The notes under the pieces were generated by a model. The model was not told where the DNA came from, ran no database searches, and was given only the letters and a program-made list of their open reading frames with translations. A DNA stretch of 64,000 bases, from assembly GCF_019024325.1 (NCBI RefSeq), contig NZ_JAFNJS010000012.1, forward strand, positions 55,213-119,212. The letters run 5' to 3'. Shown one piece after another: positions 46,569-55,028 of the stretch; the stretch's first letter is position 1; each line of letters opens with the position of its first letter. A program made the translations under genes and the position numbers. The DNA is from Falsiroseomonas tokyonensis (GTDB lineage: Bacteria > Pseudomonadota > Alphaproteobacteria > Acetobacterales > Acetobacteraceae).

Positions 46569-48346
46569 TCCCCTTCGAACGCGCCGAATTCGACGGCACC
46601 ATCCCCGCCCGCCTGCGCCGCATCGCCACCGCCCTACCGCAGGCCGAGGCGCTGGTCGAGGACGGCCGCAGCCTGACCTATGCGGCGCTGGAGGCCGAGA
46701 GCGACCGGGCGGCCGCCGCCCTGTCCGACCTGCCGCCGGGCAGCGTGGTGGCGCTGGTCTTCAACATCGGCATCGAGGCGATCGTCGCCCTGCTCGGCGC
46801 CTTCAAGGCCGGCATCCCGGCCATGCCGATCGACCCGGCTGCGCCGCCGGAGGATGTCGTCGGCCTGTTCGGCCAGGTGGCGCGCATCGTCACCGCGCCG
46901 GCGCAGGAAGCCTGGTGCCGCGACCATGCGGGCAGCACGCCGGTTCAGGTGGGCCTGGACGCTGCAGCGCCCGCTGGCGTCCTGCGCGCGCCGCGGCCGG
47001 AGGATCCGGCCATCATCTACCTCACCTCCGCCAGCACCGGGCCGGCCAAGGGCGTGGTGCGCAGCCAGCGCTCGCTGTGCTGGCATGCCGGGCTGCAGAC
47101 GCGCCACCACGGCTATGCACCGGGCGACCGGATCGCGCATCTCTCCTCCTTCGCCTATGCGGGCTCGACGCCGGCCGTGCTCGGCGGGCTGCTGGCCGGC
47201 GCCACGGTGGAGGCCTTCGACAGCCGCCGCCACGGCCTGCTCGCGCTCGGGCGCTGGGCGGCGGAGCGGCGGATCACCGTGCTGCCGGTGACGCCGCCGG
47301 TGCTGCGCGACCTGGTGGCGGCGCGGTTGCCGGAGCGGCAGGAATGGCAGCCACGCCGCATCATCGTGGGCGGCGAGGTGCTGCGGCCGGAGGATGTCAT
47401 GGCGCTGCGCGACCGGCTGGGCTGGGACTGCGCGGTGGTGAACCGCCTGGCCAGCAGCGAGGCCGGCATGATCGCCGAATGGGTCATCGATCCCGCCGCC
47501 CTGCAGGGGCGGGAGGTGGTGCCGGTGGGCTTGCCGGTGGAGGAGCGCAGCATCGCCGTGCTGGACGAGCATGGCACGCCGGTGCCGGTGGGGGAGGTGG
47601 GGGAGATCGTCGTCTCCGGCGACTATCTGGCGAGCGGCTACTGGCAGCGGCCGGAGCTGACGGCGGAACGCTTCCGCCCCGATCCGCAACGCCCGGGCCG
47701 CATCTGCCTCTTCACCGGCGATCTCGGACGGCTGCATCCAGACGGGATGCTGGAGCATCTCGGCCGCGCCGACCACATGGTGAAGATCCGCGGCTATCGC
47801 GTGGAACTGGCCGCGGTGGAGGCGGTGCTCTGCCGGCAGGAGGGCGTGGCGGAAGCCGTGGTGCAGGCCATGCGCACGGCCTGCGGCGATCTGCGCCTGG
47901 CGGCCTGGGTGCAGCCGGTGCCGGGCGCCCTGCTCACCGGCCTCGGCCTGCGGCAGCGGCTGGCCTCGCTGCTGCCGGATTACATGCTGCCCTGGCGGAT
48001 CGGCGTCTTCGAGAGCCTGCCGCGCTCCGCCGGCGGCAAGATCGCGCGCGGCCGCATGCCCGTGCTCAGCGGCACCCGGCCGCAGGGGCTGCCGCCGGCC
48101 GTGCCGCCGCGCGGCGAGACGGAACGGCTGCTCGCCGGCCTCTGGAGCACGCTCTTCGAACTCGACGAGATCGGGCGCGAGGACAACTTCTTCGAACTCG
48201 GCGGGGATTCGCTCGACATGCTGCAGGTGGCCGCCGGGCTTTACGAGCGGCGGTCGGTCTTCATCACCGATGCCGACCTGCTGGAGCATCCGCGCCTGGC
48301 CGATATGGCTGCGGCGGTGGATCGCCACGCGGACCGGGCGGCCTGA
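46565..48346 (+). CDS. free-standing NRPS adenylation–carrier (A–T) didomain
   Basis: A 593-residue protein. The adenylation domain shows A3 (IYLTSASTGPAKGVV), A5 region (NRLASSEAGM), A7/A8 (LFTGDLGRLHPDGMLEHLGR then DHMVKIRGYRVEL) and the A10 lysine (SAGGKIARG). The last 80 residues are a carrier domain with the phosphopantetheine serine in NFFELGGDSLDML. There is no condensation or thioesterase domain. It should activate an amino or aryl acid and hold it as a thioester. GTG 46565 overlaps the binding-protein stop. A methyltransferase follows 12 bases later. Confidence 0.8.
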   Translation: MIPFERAEFDGTIPARLRRIATALPQAEALVEDGRSLTYAALEAESDRAAAALSDLPPGSVVALVFNIGIEAIVALLGAFKAGIPAMPIDPAAPPEDVVGLFGQVARIVTAPAQEAWCRDHAGSTPVQVGLDAAAPAGVLRAPRPEDPAIIYLTSASTGPAKGVVRSQRSLCWHAGLQTRHHGYAPGDRIAHLSSFAYAGSTPAVLGGLLAGATVEAFDSRRHGLLALGRWAAERRITVLPVTPPVLRDLVAARLPERQEWQPRRIIVGGEVLRPEDVMALRDRLGWDCAVVNRLASSEAGMIAEWVIDPAALQGREVVPVGLPVEERSIAVLDEHGTPVPVGEVGEIVVSGDYLASGYWQRPELTAERFRPDPQRPGRICLFTGDLGRLHPDGMLEHLGRADHMVKIRGYRVELAAVEAVLCRQEGVAEAVVQAMRTACGDLRLAAWVQPVPGALLTGLGLRQRLASLLPDYMLPWRIGVFESLPRSAGGKIARGRMPVLSGTRPQGLPPAVPPRGETERLLAGLWSTLFELDEIGREDNFFELGGDSLDMLQVAAGLYERRSVFITDADLLEHPRLADMAAAVDRHADRAA

Positions 48347-48358
48347 GGCGGCTGCGCG

Positions 48359-49168
48359 ATGTATCCGCTGGAACCCCGCGCCGGCGAGATCGTCCGGCTG
48401 GCGGCGCAGGGCGCCTGGCTGACGGCGGAGACCGAGGCGCTGCTCTCGGCCATCGGGGTGGGGCCGGGTTGGCATTGCCTCGACCTGGCCTGCGGGCTGG
48501 GCGATGTGACGCGGCTGATGGCGGCGCGCGCCGGTGCCACGGGCCGGGTGGTGGGCCTCGATCTGGAGCGCCGCTTCCTGGACCACGCAGGCGCCTGTGC
48601 CGCCGGTTCGGTGGCGTATCTGCAGGGCGATGCCTGCCGGACCGGCCTGCCGGAGGCCAGCTTCGACCTGGTGCATGGCCGCTTCCTGTTTACCGGCGGG
48701 GAACGGTTCGCGGCGCTGCTGGCCGAGGCGATCCGGCTGGTCCGGCCTGGCGGCGTGGTGGCCCTGCAGGAGCAGGACCTGGCCTGCATGGCCTGCTTCC
48801 CCCCGCATCCCGCCTTTGCCCGGCTGAAGGCGCTGCTCGGCGCGGGGCTGGAGCAAAGCGGTACCGGGCGCAGCGTGGCACGGCGGCTGTTCGGCATGCT
48901 GCGGCAGGCGGAGCTGCAGGATGTGCGCTACCGCCCCTTCCTGGTCGGCTGCCAGGCGGGCGATCCGCAGGCGGACTGGCTGCCCGACACGGTCGATTCC
49001 CTGCGCGGCCCGCTATTGCGGGCGGGGCTGACAAGCTGTGCCGTGCTCGACGAGACCATGGCCGCCTGCCGCACCCACCTGGCCGATCCGGGCACCACGG
49101 CGACGATCTATGCGGTGGTGCAGGTCTGGGGACGGAAGGGCGGTGGAGAGGCGGCGTCGGCCGATTAG
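48359..49168 (+). CDS. class I SAM-dependent methyltransferase
   Basis: A 269-residue methyltransferase. Motif I is CLDLACGLGDVTRLMA, motif II VGLDLERRFLDHA, followed by the acidic turn of LQGDACRTGLPEASFDLVHGRF and RPGGVVALQEQDL. The type is close to UbiE/Methyltransf_11 proteins. It sits 12 bases after the A–T gene and probably modifies its tethered substrate or a later product. It is the last gene of the six-gene operon. Confidence 0.8.
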   Translation: MYPLEPRAGEIVRLAAQGAWLTAETEALLSAIGVGPGWHCLDLACGLGDVTRLMAARAGATGRVVGLDLERRFLDHAGACAAGSVAYLQGDACRTGLPEASFDLVHGRFLFTGGERFAALLAEAIRLVRPGGVVALQEQDLACMACFPPHPAFARLKALLGAGLEQSGTGRSVARRLFGMLRQAELQDVRYRPFLVGCQAGDPQADWLPDTVDSLRGPLLRAGLTSCAVLDETMAACRTHLADPGTTATIYAVVQVWGRKGGGEAASAD

Positions 49169-49503
49169 GGTGTGGACTCGGGACCGGGATGCGGCTGGTG
49201 AGGCAGGGATGGGGGGCTGGCGGAGGAGGCGCGACCGGTTACGAGCGGGCCGTAGCAGCTTCTTGCGCGGCTTCGATTGCGTCGCGACAGGATGCGCCAG
49301 CCCGAGTGAGAGGCGGCGGCGCGGTGCGAATCAGAGGGGAACTGGCGGAGGAGGTGCGACTCGGTACAGGCGGTCTCTAGGCTGGAGCCTTGGAGAGCGT
49401 AGCGAGGCTCGGTCGCCGATTGCCTCGCGACCTCCCGCTCATCCCACAGCCTGACGAACCTGACGAACTTGACGAAACGCCCTGCGACGACGATATTGCC
49501 GTC
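49169..49503. other. gap with an imperfect direct repeat
   Basis: Between the methyltransferase stop and the antitoxin gene. A sequence beginning CTGGCGGAGGAGG occurs at 49217–49242 and again, slightly changed, at 49342–49366, 125 bases apart. No gene family is visible in any frame. The gap marks the change from the biosynthetic operon to accessory DNA. Confidence 0.5.
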
Positions 49504-50208
49504 ATGGCCGCTCCAACCGCATCCCAGCCCTCCCGTCGCCCGACCGCATCCAGTGCGGCCGCCCGACGTGGCGCCCGGATTGAGGTCCCTCCTGGAATCT
49601 CTCTTGAGGAGGCTCGCCGCGTCCTATCGGCTGTCGCCAGCAGCGCCGGCACCGTGGCCCGCACTGGTCGCACGCTGACGCTGGATATTGGCCCCGCCAA
49701 GCGGAAGGGGGACAGCCGCTTTCACATCACCAAGGCCCTTCGTCCAAAGGCGCCGGCTGCCGAGGTTGAAGCAGGGCGCCCCGAGCTGACGCCGGCAGAA
49801 GCCCGTGCCGCGCTGCGACGCGCCTACACGCGCGGCGCCGATGCAGCGGCGGAGCTGCTGGCGGGGCCGGACATGCTCTCCTCCGACCAGATCGCAGAGC
49901 GGCTCGGCCTGTCGCGTGAGGCCGTCCTCCAGAAGCGGCGGCGGGGAGAATTGCTCGGGATCGAGGGCGCCAAGCGTGGCGTGCGCTTCCCTGCGTGGCA
50001 GGTGGGGCCGGATGGCCTGCCCATCGCGGCGTTGCGAGAATTGCATGACGTGCTCGGCGAGCCTTGGGCCGTATTCCGCTTCCTGCGCCAGCAGCACCCA
50101 GAGCTTGGCATGCAGTCTGGCTTGCAGGTCGCTGCCGATCGGCGTCGCGCCGCGGAGCTCGTCGACCTCGCACGCAGTATCGGTGCCTTCGGCCCGACAG
50201 GCGCGTGA
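49504..50208 (+). CDS. antitoxin, Xre/MbcA/ParS-type, partner of RES toxin
   Basis: About 234 residues from ATG 49504. Residues near 125–165 form a helix-turn-helix-like unit (LSSDQIAERLGLSREAVLQKRRRGEL). The C-terminal part (ALRELHDVLGEPWAVFRFL) matches the toxin-binding end of Xre/MbcA/ParS antitoxins. The N-terminal 80 residues are an unrecognised basic and alanine-rich extension. Start unsure; the frame stays open upstream to TTG 49390. The stop overlaps the toxin ATG (TGATG), the usual antitoxin-first order. Confidence 0.65.
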   Translation: MAAPTASQPSRRPTASSAAARRGARIEVPPGISLEEARRVLSAVASSAGTVARTGRTLTLDIGPAKRKGDSRFHITKALRPKAPAAEVEAGRPELTPAEARAALRRAYTRGADAAAELLAGPDMLSSDQIAERLGLSREAVLQKRRRGELLGIEGAKRGVRFPAWQVGPDGLPIAALRELHDVLGEPWAVFRFLRQQHPELGMQSGLQVAADRRRAAELVDLARSIGAFGPTGA

Positions 50209-50858
50209 TGGATCGGCGGGCGCGGGCCCGTCCGCCGCGGAGTGCCTCAGAACTTCATCCGTCGGTCGCGACGATTCCGGTGGGCGCGCGCTGGCTGAGA
50301 TTCGTGCGCTCCACCCATGCCGACGCCCTTGGCGCCGGGCCTGGCAGATCCCGCTTCTCCGATCCCATGCTGGATCGCGGGAGGACGCCGCGATGGCTGC
50401 CGATGTATTTCGGCGAGAGCTTCACCCTCTGCCTGCAGGAAACCCTGCTGCGCGACCGGGCCAATGCAGCCCTGCCGGGTCCGTTCCTGGTCGCAGAGGC
50501 AGAATTGGCACTCTGGGATTGGGCGGTGATCGAGGTGATCCGGCCGGTGCGCGTGGTGGATCTGCGTGGTGCTGCGCTCGCCCGCTCGCGCGTGCCGACC
50601 GATGTCGTGGGCGCCGCAGACCAGCGCCTGGCACGTTCCTGGGCCGCAGCACTCCACCGACACCCGGCCAATTTCGATGGCATCGCCTTTCCTTCGCGCT
50701 TCCGGACCGGCGACAACCTCGCGCTCTTTCAGGCGCGGGTCGGTGGAGCCCTTCGGGTCGCGGCGCGGCGGCGAGTGCTGGATAGCCCAGTTGAACTTGG
50801 TCTGGCCTGCCACACGCTGGACCTCGGCATCATCCGGGCACCACGCGATCCCGAATAG
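50208..50858 (+). CDS. RES-domain toxin (NAD+ phosphorylase family)
   Basis: A 216-residue RES-family protein. The conserved Arg is in WLRFVRSTHADAL, the second Arg/Ser in GRSRFSDP, and the Glu in FTLCLQETLLRD. RES toxins such as MbcT degrade NAD+ and stop growth unless bound by the antitoxin. The ATG 50208 overlaps the antitoxin stop. It may stabilise the accessory island in which it lies. Confidence 0.75.
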   Translation: MDRRARARPPRSASELHPSVATIPVGARWLRFVRSTHADALGAGPGRSRFSDPMLDRGRTPRWLPMYFGESFTLCLQETLLRDRANAALPGPFLVAEAELALWDWAVIEVIRPVRVVDLRGAALARSRVPTDVVGAADQRLARSWAAALHRHPANFDGIAFPSRFRTGDNLALFQARVGGALRVAARRRVLDSPVELGLACHTLDLGIIRAPRDPE

Positions 50859-50911
50859 GCACCTCCGGCCCGGGCTACCAGGCATTCCGCCCGTCCCGCT
50901 ACCAGCTCACC

Positions 50912-51289
50912 TCACCGGTCGACTTCGTCAAGCGCAAGCACGACTTCGCCAAGGAGGCGCCTGACCTCGGCGACCTGCCTGCTCCGCGATGACCGCTCCC
51001 GTCCGGTGACCCTGAGGACCGCGGCAAAAACGGCGTCGGAGCGTGCCATCAGCGGGATGAGGTGTTCGCCAGTCGGCCCCCGCCTTCCGCTGATCCACCC
51101 CTTCACAGCGCGCTCGCTCGCCCGCGTCCAGCGCATGATGTCTTTCGCGGACCGGCCTGTGGCGGCGATCTCGCTTCGCAACGCGTTCCCGATCTCGCGC
51201 GCGTAGCACTCCCGCGCGTCCTCCGCATTCTCGAAGAAGGGCAACTTGTTGCCCTTCGAGTGCAACTGATTGCCCTTCTTTGTCCGCAC
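50912..51289 (-). CDS. small HTH-like regulatory protein
   Basis: A 125-residue protein. NAEDARECYAREIGNALRSEI leads to AKDIMRWTRASERAVKGWISGRRGPTGEHLI, which looks like an Xre-like helix-turn-helix with a W-x-x-G recognition end. Similar small proteins occur beside phage and recombinase genes in Alphaproteobacteria. It is divergent from the serine recombinase gene and a perfect palindrome lies across its first codons, so it may autoregulate and control the recombinase. The exact start is unsure. Confidence 0.55.
   Translation of the reverse strand: MRTKKGNQLHSKGNKLPFFENAEDARECYAREIGNALRSEIAATGRSAKDIMRWTRASERAVKGWISGRRGPTGEHLIPLMARSDAVFAAVLRVTGRERSSRSRQVAEVRRLLGEVVLALDEVDR
51236..51257. promoter_or_regulatory. 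palindromic operator-like site
   Basis: Perfect 10-base arms GAAGGGCAAC / GTTGCCCTTC with a TT centre. A third half-site (ATTGCCCTTC) lies at 51269–51278. They fall at the 5' end of the minus-strand HTH gene and about 160 bases before the recombinase start, a position suited to control of both. The HTH protein is the likely ligand, as an inference. Confidence 0.5.
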
Positions 51290-51418
51290 AACACGATTCG
51301 CCCTCGCTATTCTCTGGGCGAAATTGCAACGCGGTCCGAACTGTCGCGCAGCTTCTGCTTTTCAGCAGGGGCAGCAGGGTCCCCACGCGGAGCGACGGAC
51401 AACGAAGAGGGACGCAGC

Positions 51419-52987
51419 GTGGTGCAGGACCCTGGCGTGGACGATGAAAAACCAGCAATGACTGCCGGTATCCGCGCCGCAGAATACGTGCGAATGTCGA
51501 CCGACCATCAACGCTACTCCACCGAGAACCAATCCGACGCGATCCGGGAATACGCCAGGCGACGTGGCATCGAGATCGTTCGGACCTACGCGGATCACGG
51601 CAAGAGCGGCCTCAGCATCGCAGGCCGAGATGCGCTGAAGCGGTTGCTCGATGATGTGCGGTCGGGGCGTGCCGACTTCACCACGATCCTCGTCTACGAC
51701 ATCAGCCGCTGGGGCCGCTTCCAGGACGCGGACGAGAGTGCCTATCACGAGTATGTCTGCAAGCGGGCCGGCGTCACGGTCGAGTACTGCGCCGAGCAGT
51801 TCGAGAATGATGGCAGCGTCGGCTCCGACATTCTCAAGAGCGTCAAGCGGGTCATGGCGCGGGAATACAGCCGGGACCTCGGCAACAAGACCTTCATCGG
51901 CCAGTGCCGGCTGATCGAGCTAGGCTTTCGACAAGGGGGGCCACCCGGGTTCGGACTTCGGCGAAAACTGCTCGACGAGGCTGGCACGTCGAAGGGCGTG
52001 CTGACGCGGGGTCAACAGAAAAGCATTCACATCGATCGTGTGGTGCTGGTGCCCGGGCCACCGCAGGAGGTGGAGACGGTACGCTGGATCTATCGCACCT
52101 TTGTCGAAGACGGCCGGCCGGAGCGGGAGATCGCGGCCATCCTGAACGACCGTAATCTGCGTACGGACCTGGACCGCCCCTGGACGCGCGGAACGGTGCA
52201 CCAGGTTCTCATCAACGAGAAATACGTTGGCGATAACGTCTGGAACCGCATCTCCTGCAAGCTGCACGGCAAGCGGGTTCGCAATGGACGCGACATGTGG
52301 GTCCGTCGCGACGCCGCTTTCGAGGCTGTGGTCGATCGCCTGCTGTTCGACGCCGTGCAGGTCATCATCCAGGAGCGATCGCGCCGGCTCTCAGATGACG
52401 AGATGCTGGAGGTGCTGCGTCGCGCCCTCGCGCATCGTGGGTATCTCTCTGGCCTCGTCATCGACGAGACCGATGATGCGCCATCCAGCAGCGCCTATCA
52501 GGCACGCTTTGGGAGCCTGCTCCGCGCCTACCAGCTGGTCGGCTTCACGCCAGGCAGGGACTATCGCTACCTCGAGGTGAATCGGCTTCTGCGGGCGATG
52601 CATCCGAAAGTGGTCGCAGCCACCATCGAAGGCATTCGGGCTGCCGGCGGCTCCGTGGAGCAGAATCCGGCGACGGAGCTCCTGACGGTCAACAGGGAGT
52701 TCACCACATCCATTGTCCTGGCCCGGTGCCAGGAGACCGAGGCTGGTGGGCGTCGGTGGCATGTCCGGATGGATACGGGCATCGCCCCCGACATCACCGT
52801 CGCGGTTCGGATGGCGCCAGGCAATCGTGAGGCGCTCGACTACTACCTGCTGCCGCGCCTCGACATGAACCTGCCTCGGCTTCGGCTGCGTGAGAGCAAC
52901 GGCATATCGCTCGATGCCTACCGCTTCGACAGGCTCGATGCGCTGTTCGACCTGGCAGCCCGAACTCACATCCTGGAGGTCGCATGA
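51419..52987 (+). CDS. serine recombinase (resolvase/invertase family)
   Basis: A 522-residue large serine recombinase. The catalytic serine is Ser27 in EYVRMSTDHQ. It has the arginine-rich resolvase core (DISRWGRFQDADES; SVKRVMAREYSRDLG) and a recombinase domain with GFGLRR and INEKYVGDNVWNR. The zinc-ribbon cysteines of many large serine integrases are not obvious. I chose GTG 51419, with GAGGGA six bases upstream; ATG 51458 is an alternative. The stop overlaps the first ParB-like gene by 4 bases. It probably integrates or excises the element it lies in. Confidence 0.8.
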   Translation: MVQDPGVDDEKPAMTAGIRAAEYVRMSTDHQRYSTENQSDAIREYARRRGIEIVRTYADHGKSGLSIAGRDALKRLLDDVRSGRADFTTILVYDISRWGRFQDADESAYHEYVCKRAGVTVEYCAEQFENDGSVGSDILKSVKRVMAREYSRDLGNKTFIGQCRLIELGFRQGGPPGFGLRRKLLDEAGTSKGVLTRGQQKSIHIDRVVLVPGPPQEVETVRWIYRTFVEDGRPEREIAAILNDRNLRTDLDRPWTRGTVHQVLINEKYVGDNVWNRISCKLHGKRVRNGRDMWVRRDAAFEAVVDRLLFDAVQVIIQERSRRLSDDEMLEVLRRALAHRGYLSGLVIDETDDAPSSSAYQARFGSLLRAYQLVGFTPGRDYRYLEVNRLLRAMHPKVVAATIEGIRAAGGSVEQNPATELLTVNREFTTSIVLARCQETEAGGRRWHVRMDTGIAPDITVAVRMAPGNREALDYYLLPRLDMNLPRLRLRESNGISLDAYRFDRLDALFDLAARTHILEVA

Positions 52988-53874
52988 TGGCCGACCCCAA
53001 GCCGCCCATGGTTCAGTCGGTCGCGGTCGATTTGATCGAGGTCATCAACCCGCGAGCCAGAAACCAGAAGACCTTCCAGGAGATCGTCGCGAGCATTGCA
53101 GCCATTGGCCTCAAGAGGCCGATCACGGTGGCGCGCCGCGTGGTCGCGGGGGCCGTGAAATACGATCTCGTCTGCGGACAGGGTCGGTTGGAGGCTTTTC
53201 GTGTCCTCGGCCAAGCCGAAATCCCGGCGATCGTGGTCGAGGCAGGCAGCGAGGACTGCCTGGTTATGAGCCTCGTGGAGAACTTGGCTCGGCGGCAGCA
53301 CCAGGCGCTCGATCTGCTGCATGACATCGACGGCATGCGGCAGCGGGGGCATTCCGAGGCTGATATCGCGCGAAAGACCGGGCTGACGGGCGAGTATGTA
53401 AAAGGAGTGATTCGGCTACTCGGCAAAGGGGAAACACGCCTGATTCGCGCCGTCGAGAGCGGCCAAATTCCTGTCAGTATCGCGGTCGACATTGCCATGG
53501 CCAAGGACGAAGAGACCCAGAACGTCCTGCAGGACGCGTATGAGCGGAACCTGCTTCGTGGCCACAGGCTGATCGCCGCGAAGCGCCTCGTGGAGCAGCG
53601 CCGGCGCCGCGGCAAAGGATTGAACCCGAACGACCCGAAGCGCCATCGGACCCTGTCAGTCGAGGCCCTCGTCCGCACCTACCAGCAGGATACGGATAAG
53701 AAGCGCATGATCGTCCGGAAGGCGGAGGCGACACGGGATCGCCTCGTCTTCGTGACGGAGGCGTTGCGCGCGCTGTTCTCCGAGGATGCCTTCGTCAATC
53801 TTCTCCGTGCTGAACAGTTGGAAACCCTGCCGCGGGGCCTCGCCGAACGACTGCAGAGCAAAGGGGCCGATTGA
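52984..53874 (+). CDS. ParB/RepB-like partition protein (first copy)
   Basis: A 296-residue protein with the ParB N-terminal domain. LIEVINPRARNQKTFQEIVASIAAIG leads to the KYDLVCGQGRLEAFRVLG box (like ParB box II G-E-R-R-x-x-A) and the VMSLVENLARRQHQALDLL motif. A helix-turn-helix follows (SEADIARKTGLTGEYVKGVIRLL). The C-terminal half resembles the RepB C-terminal region. ATG 52984 overlaps the recombinase stop. No ParA ATPase gene is adjacent, so the role may be DNA binding for recombination control. Confidence 0.75.
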   Translation: MMADPKPPMVQSVAVDLIEVINPRARNQKTFQEIVASIAAIGLKRPITVARRVVAGAVKYDLVCGQGRLEAFRVLGQAEIPAIVVEAGSEDCLVMSLVENLARRQHQALDLLHDIDGMRQRGHSEADIARKTGLTGEYVKGVIRLLGKGETRLIRAVESGQIPVSIAVDIAMAKDEETQNVLQDAYERNLLRGHRLIAAKRLVEQRRRRGKGLNPNDPKRHRTLSVEALVRTYQQDTDKKRMIVRKAEATRDRLVFVTEALRALFSEDAFVNLLRAEQLETLPRGLAERLQSKGAD

Positions 53875-53876
53875 GT

Positions 53877-54776
53877 ATGGCAGACGATGCAAACGCGGGG
53901 CCGATCCGGTCGGCATTCGAGAGCGCCGGGATCAGGATCCCGATCGCTAAGATCGAGATGCTGCACTCGGTCCCGGCCAAGGTGAGACGGTCGTCGAAAT
54001 ACGCTCGTATCACCGCATCGATCCGAGAGGTCGGTGTCATTGAACCGCCCGTTGTCGCGCGCCATCCATCAAAGCCGGGACGCTACCTGCTCCTCGATGG
54101 CCACCTGCGCATTGCTGTTCTGGAAGAGCGGGGTGACCTCGATGTGGTGTGCCTGATTGCGACGGATGACGAGGCATTCACCTACAACAAACGCATCAAC
54201 CGGCTCGCCATCGTCCAGGAGCATCGCATGATCCTGAAGGCGATCGAGGATAGGGTGCCGGAGGACCGGATCGCCCGCGCTCTCAACATCGATATCAATA
54301 CGCTGCGCCAGAAGAAGAAGCTGCTGCACGGCGTTTGCCCCGAAGCCGTGGAGATCCTGACGGACAAGTCGGTCTCGTCGCATGTCTTCGCCGTGCTGAA
54401 GAAGATGGTTCCGATGCGGCAGATCGAAGCGGTGGAGCTCATGGTGGCCATGGACCGATATACCGAGAGCTATGCCCGTGCCCTGCTCGCGGCCACGCCG
54501 CAGACGCAGCTGGTCCCCGACGCGAAGCCGAAGCAGGTCAAAGGGCTCAGCCATGAGCAGATGGCCCTGATGGAGAGGGAGTCTGGGCAGTTGAACCGCG
54601 AGATGAAGGTCGCTGAGCAATCCTACGGAGCCGACCATCTCCATCTCGTGCTGGCACGAGGCTATCTTGCGCGGCTGCTCGGCAATGCGCGCGTCGTTCG
54701 ATATCTCGCGCAGCAGCGTCCCGAGTTTCTGGCAGAGTTCCAGAAGATTGCGGAGATGGACAGCGTGGCCGCGTGA
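53877..54776 (+). CDS. ParB/RepB-like partition protein (second copy)
   Basis: About 299 residues, related in layout to its neighbour: KVRRSSKYARITASIREVGVIEPP, then GRYLLLDGHLRIAVLEERG for the ParB box, an HTH region (EDRIARALNIDINTLRQKKKLL) and a C-terminal RepB-like part. The ParB box motif is modified (GHLRIA instead of GERRxxA). I chose ATG 53877; a TTG at 53871 overlaps the previous stop. The tandem copies differ in sequence, so they may form a heteromer. Confidence 0.7.
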   Translation: MADDANAGPIRSAFESAGIRIPIAKIEMLHSVPAKVRRSSKYARITASIREVGVIEPPVVARHPSKPGRYLLLDGHLRIAVLEERGDLDVVCLIATDDEAFTYNKRINRLAIVQEHRMILKAIEDRVPEDRIARALNIDINTLRQKKKLLHGVCPEAVEILTDKSVSSHVFAVLKKMVPMRQIEAVELMVAMDRYTESYARALLAATPQTQLVPDAKPKQVKGLSHEQMALMERESGQLNREMKVAEQSYGADHLHLVLARGYLARLLGNARVVRYLAQQRPEFLAEFQKIAEMDSVAA

Positions 54777-54964
54777 CCGCATCGGGTCATTGATGGCCCA
54801 CACACGATGGGGACCCGGACCCGAAAGCGCGGGGACCGCCGGAGACGCTGCACGAGGGGCAGATCGATGGCGGTGGTGGGGATGGCGGCGAACCCGACCG
54901 GAGCCCACCAGGCCGGCCGTCATAGGGCCGGCCAGATGTTGCCCGGCATGCCGGGAGGTAAGAC

Positions 54965-54999
54965 GGAGGGGGTGCGAGGTTGGGCTGCGCACCCCCTCC
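54965..54999. terminator. strong hairpin terminator
   Basis: Perfect 12-base stem GGAGGGGGTGCG / CGCACCCCCTCC with an 11-base loop, in the 252-base gap between the convergent ParB-like and tailspike genes. It is 29 bases from the tailspike stop. No T-run follows on either side, so it may be factor-assisted or bidirectional. Confidence 0.65.
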
Positions 55000-55028
55000 C
55001 TGTGGGGGATGCTCATTGCGGACCGCCG

